In this document: positions 62,806 through 64,000 of the stretch, one piece after another
How the letters are laid out: the number at the start of each line of letters is the position of its first letter
Position numbering within the stretch: position 1 is the stretch's first letter
Assembly: GCF_026130605.1 (NCBI RefSeq)
Contig: NZ_JANFAU010000003.1
Location: forward strand, 558,001 to 622,000
Source of the DNA: Sphingomonas lycopersici
Lineage (GTDB): Bacteria > Pseudomonadota > Alphaproteobacteria > Sphingomonadales > Sphingomonadaceae
Reading direction: 5' to 3'
DNA length: 64,000 nucleotides
Notes under the pieces: model-generated
What the model was told of the DNA's origin: nothing
Databases searched by the model: none
The model's input: the letters and a program-made list of their open reading frames with translations, nothing else
Translations under genes and position numbers: made by a program

Positions 62806-64000
62806 ATGCGTTTGATCCTGATGGCCTCCGCCACGTCGCTGGCGATGCTGCCCAGTGCGGTCACCGCGGGCACGACCGATAATGTCGCGGCGGCCGAGGC
62901 GCGCGCCGCGGCGACCGTGCGGCAGATGACCCCCGAAGAGAAAACCGTGCTGACCCACGGCATCATGCCGCTGCCGCTCTCGCCGAACGCGCCGCGGCCG
63001 CCCGCCGATGCGATCCCGGGCGCGGGCTATATCGCCGGGATCGAACGCCTCGGCGTTCCGGCGCTCAAGGAGACCGACGCCAGCCTCGGCGTCTCCTATG
63101 TCATGGGCATCCGCCACGACGGCGCGACCGCGCTTCCCTCGGGGCTGGCGATGGCGGCGAGCTGGAACCCCGATCTCCTCCGCCAGGGGGGCGCGGCGAT
63201 CGGCGCGGAGGCGCGGGCCAAGGGCTTCAACGTGCTGCTCGCCGGCGGCGCCAATCTGACGCGCGATCCGCGCAACGGGCGCACGTTCGAATATCTCTCC
63301 GAAGATCCGTTGCTGACCGGCGAACTGGTCGGCGCGGCGATCACCGGTATCCAATCGAACAACATCATCTCGACGATCAAGCATTTCGCGCTCAACGGGC
63401 AGGAGACCGGGCGCAAGTTCATCGACGTCAAGATATCCGATGCGGCGGCGCGCGAGAGCGATCTCCTCGCCTTCCAGATCGGCATCGAGCGCGGCAACCC
63501 CTTGTCGGTGATGTGCTCGTACAATCGCATCCACGGCAGCCAGGGCTGCGACAGCGACTATCTGCTCAACAAGGTGCTGAAGCAGGACTGGCGCTACAAG
63601 GGCTTCGTGATGTCCGATTGGGGCGCGGTGCCGGGCCTCGACGCCGCGCTCCACGGGCTCGACCAGCAATCGGGCGAGCAGCTCGATCCCGCGGTGTTCT
63701 TCGCCAGAACGCTGGGCGATGCCGCCGCGAAGGACCCGCGCTATGCCGCGCGGCTCGACGATATGAACAAGCGCGTGCTCACCGCCATCTATGCCGCGGG
63801 GCTCGACAAGAATCCGGCGAAGCCGGGCGGCGCGATCGATTTCGCCGCGCACGCCAAGGTGGCGGAAGATACCGCCAAGCAGGGCATCGTGCTGCTGCGC
63901 AACGAGGGGAATGTCCTGCCGCTCGCCAAGACCGCGAAGCGGATCGCAGTGATCGGCGGCTATGCGACGCAGGGCGTGCTGTCGGGCGGCGGCTCGAGCC
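62806..64000 (+). CDS. Glycoside hydrolase family 3 beta-glucosidase (3' end outside window)
   Basis: N-terminal 398 residues of a secreted GH3 glycosidase; the frame is open to the window end. Signal peptide LILMASATSLAMLPSAVTA, then QMTPEEKTVLTHG, the substrate-binding stretch LLAGGANLTRDPRNGRTFEYLSEDP, KHFALNGQETGR, and GFVMSDWGAVPGLDAALHGLD, where the Asp of SDWG (about residue 271) is the catalytic nucleophile. The C-terminal (alpha/beta)6 domain has begun (GIVLLRNEGNVLPL) and would supply the acid/base residue. GGGAGAAG precedes ATG 62806. Likely exo-beta-glucosidase or xylosidase on oligosaccharides brought in by the TonB receptor. Confidence 0.93.
   Translation, partial: MRLILMASATSLAMLPSAVTAGTTDNVAAAEARAAATVRQMTPEEKTVLTHGIMPLPLSPNAPRPPADAIPGAGYIAGIERLGVPALKETDASLGVSYVMGIRHDGATALPSGLAMAASWNPDLLRQGGAAIGAEARAKGFNVLLAGGANLTRDPRNGRTFEYLSEDPLLTGELVGAAITGIQSNNIISTIKHFALNGQETGRKFIDVKISDAAARESDLLAFQIGIERGNPLSVMCSYNRIHGSQGCDSDYLLNKVLKQDWRYKGFVMSDWGAVPGLDAALHGLDQQSGEQLDPAVFFARTLGDAAAKDPRYAARLDDMNKRVLTAIYAAGLDKNPAKPGGAIDFAAHAKVAEDTAKQGIVLLRNEGNVLPLAKTAKRIAVIGGYATQGVLSGGGSS

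Overview
The window is high-GC DNA (about two thirds G+C by eye), densely packed with genes on both strands, and looks like a chromosomal stretch of a sphingomonad (Sphingomonas-like alphaproteobacterium). The reasons are several TonB-dependent receptors paired with secreted hydrolases, promoters of the alphaproteobacterial general-stress type (GGAAC-N16/17-CGTT), an alphaproteobacterial SOS box (GTTC-N7-GTTC), a RibB protein with a degenerate GTP cyclohydrolase II domain, and a GC-rich hairpin repeat of the kind scattered through sphingomonad genomes. I see no rRNA, tRNA, insertion sequence, phage or CRISPR array. All product names come from reading the protein sequences; no database was searched.

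Layout. 1-5.5 kb: a sulfate-ester uptake operon (TonB receptor, partial; MFS transporter; TauD/TfdA dioxygenase; periplasmic sulfatase). 5.5-9.1 kb: a secreted zinc-protease-like protein, then divergently a DUF763 protein and a YcaQ-type DNA glycosylase behind an SOS box. 9.1-13.9 kb: hairpin repeat, GFA-domain protein, S9 peptidase, pirin, LysR regulator, small stress membrane protein. 13.9-26.3 kb: CoA-dependent aromatic degradation genes (RidA, enoyl-CoA hydratase, SDR, two-domain aryl-CoA monooxygenase/reductase, MarR), a Csu-type chaperone-usher pilus operon, two membrane proteins, and then the matching aryl-CoA ligase. 26.5-32.1 kb: Tim44-like protein, diguanylate cyclase, CsbD, Mn-catalase, small stress proteins, PRC-barrel protein and an ATP-dependent DNA ligase. 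32.2-37.8 kb: a tightly overlapping three-gene operon (YcgG/GntA-type heme N-hydroxylase, DUF1989, an alpha/alpha-toroid glycosidase-like protein), a Crp/Fnr regulator and small proteins. 37.9-39.4 kb: DHA2 drug exporter.

39.6-58.0 kb is a sugar regulon. One operon (minus strand) encodes a DUF2291 lipoprotein, a ribose-type ABC importer, a DeoR regulator and a TIM-barrel isomerase. The divergent operon encodes a split transketolase, an FGGY kinase and RibBX. Isomerase + FGGY kinase + two-subunit transketolase + ABC importer is the set described for the D-apiose transketolase pathway (apiose to apulose to apulose-4-phosphate to DHAP plus xylulose-5-phosphate). Next come two secreted nucleoside-hydrolase-like (DUF1593/Sde182) proteins, a TonB receptor and a carboxylesterase. 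A 17-bp motif (ACTTTCGATTATCTTCG or close variants) lies in the divergent sugar promoter, in the receptor/esterase promoter and upstream of the second DUF1593 gene. This ties the whole block into one regulon and makes the DUF1593 proteins candidate furanosidases that feed it.

58.4-64 kb: a bestrophin-like channel, an outer-membrane beta-barrel, then a second glycan locus (TonB receptor with LacI-type operators and a GH3 beta-glucosidase cut by the window end).

The parts most worth following up are the SOS-linked DUF763-YcaQ operon, the YcgG-DUF1989-toroid operon, and the apiose-like regulon with its DUF1593 enzymes and RibBX.
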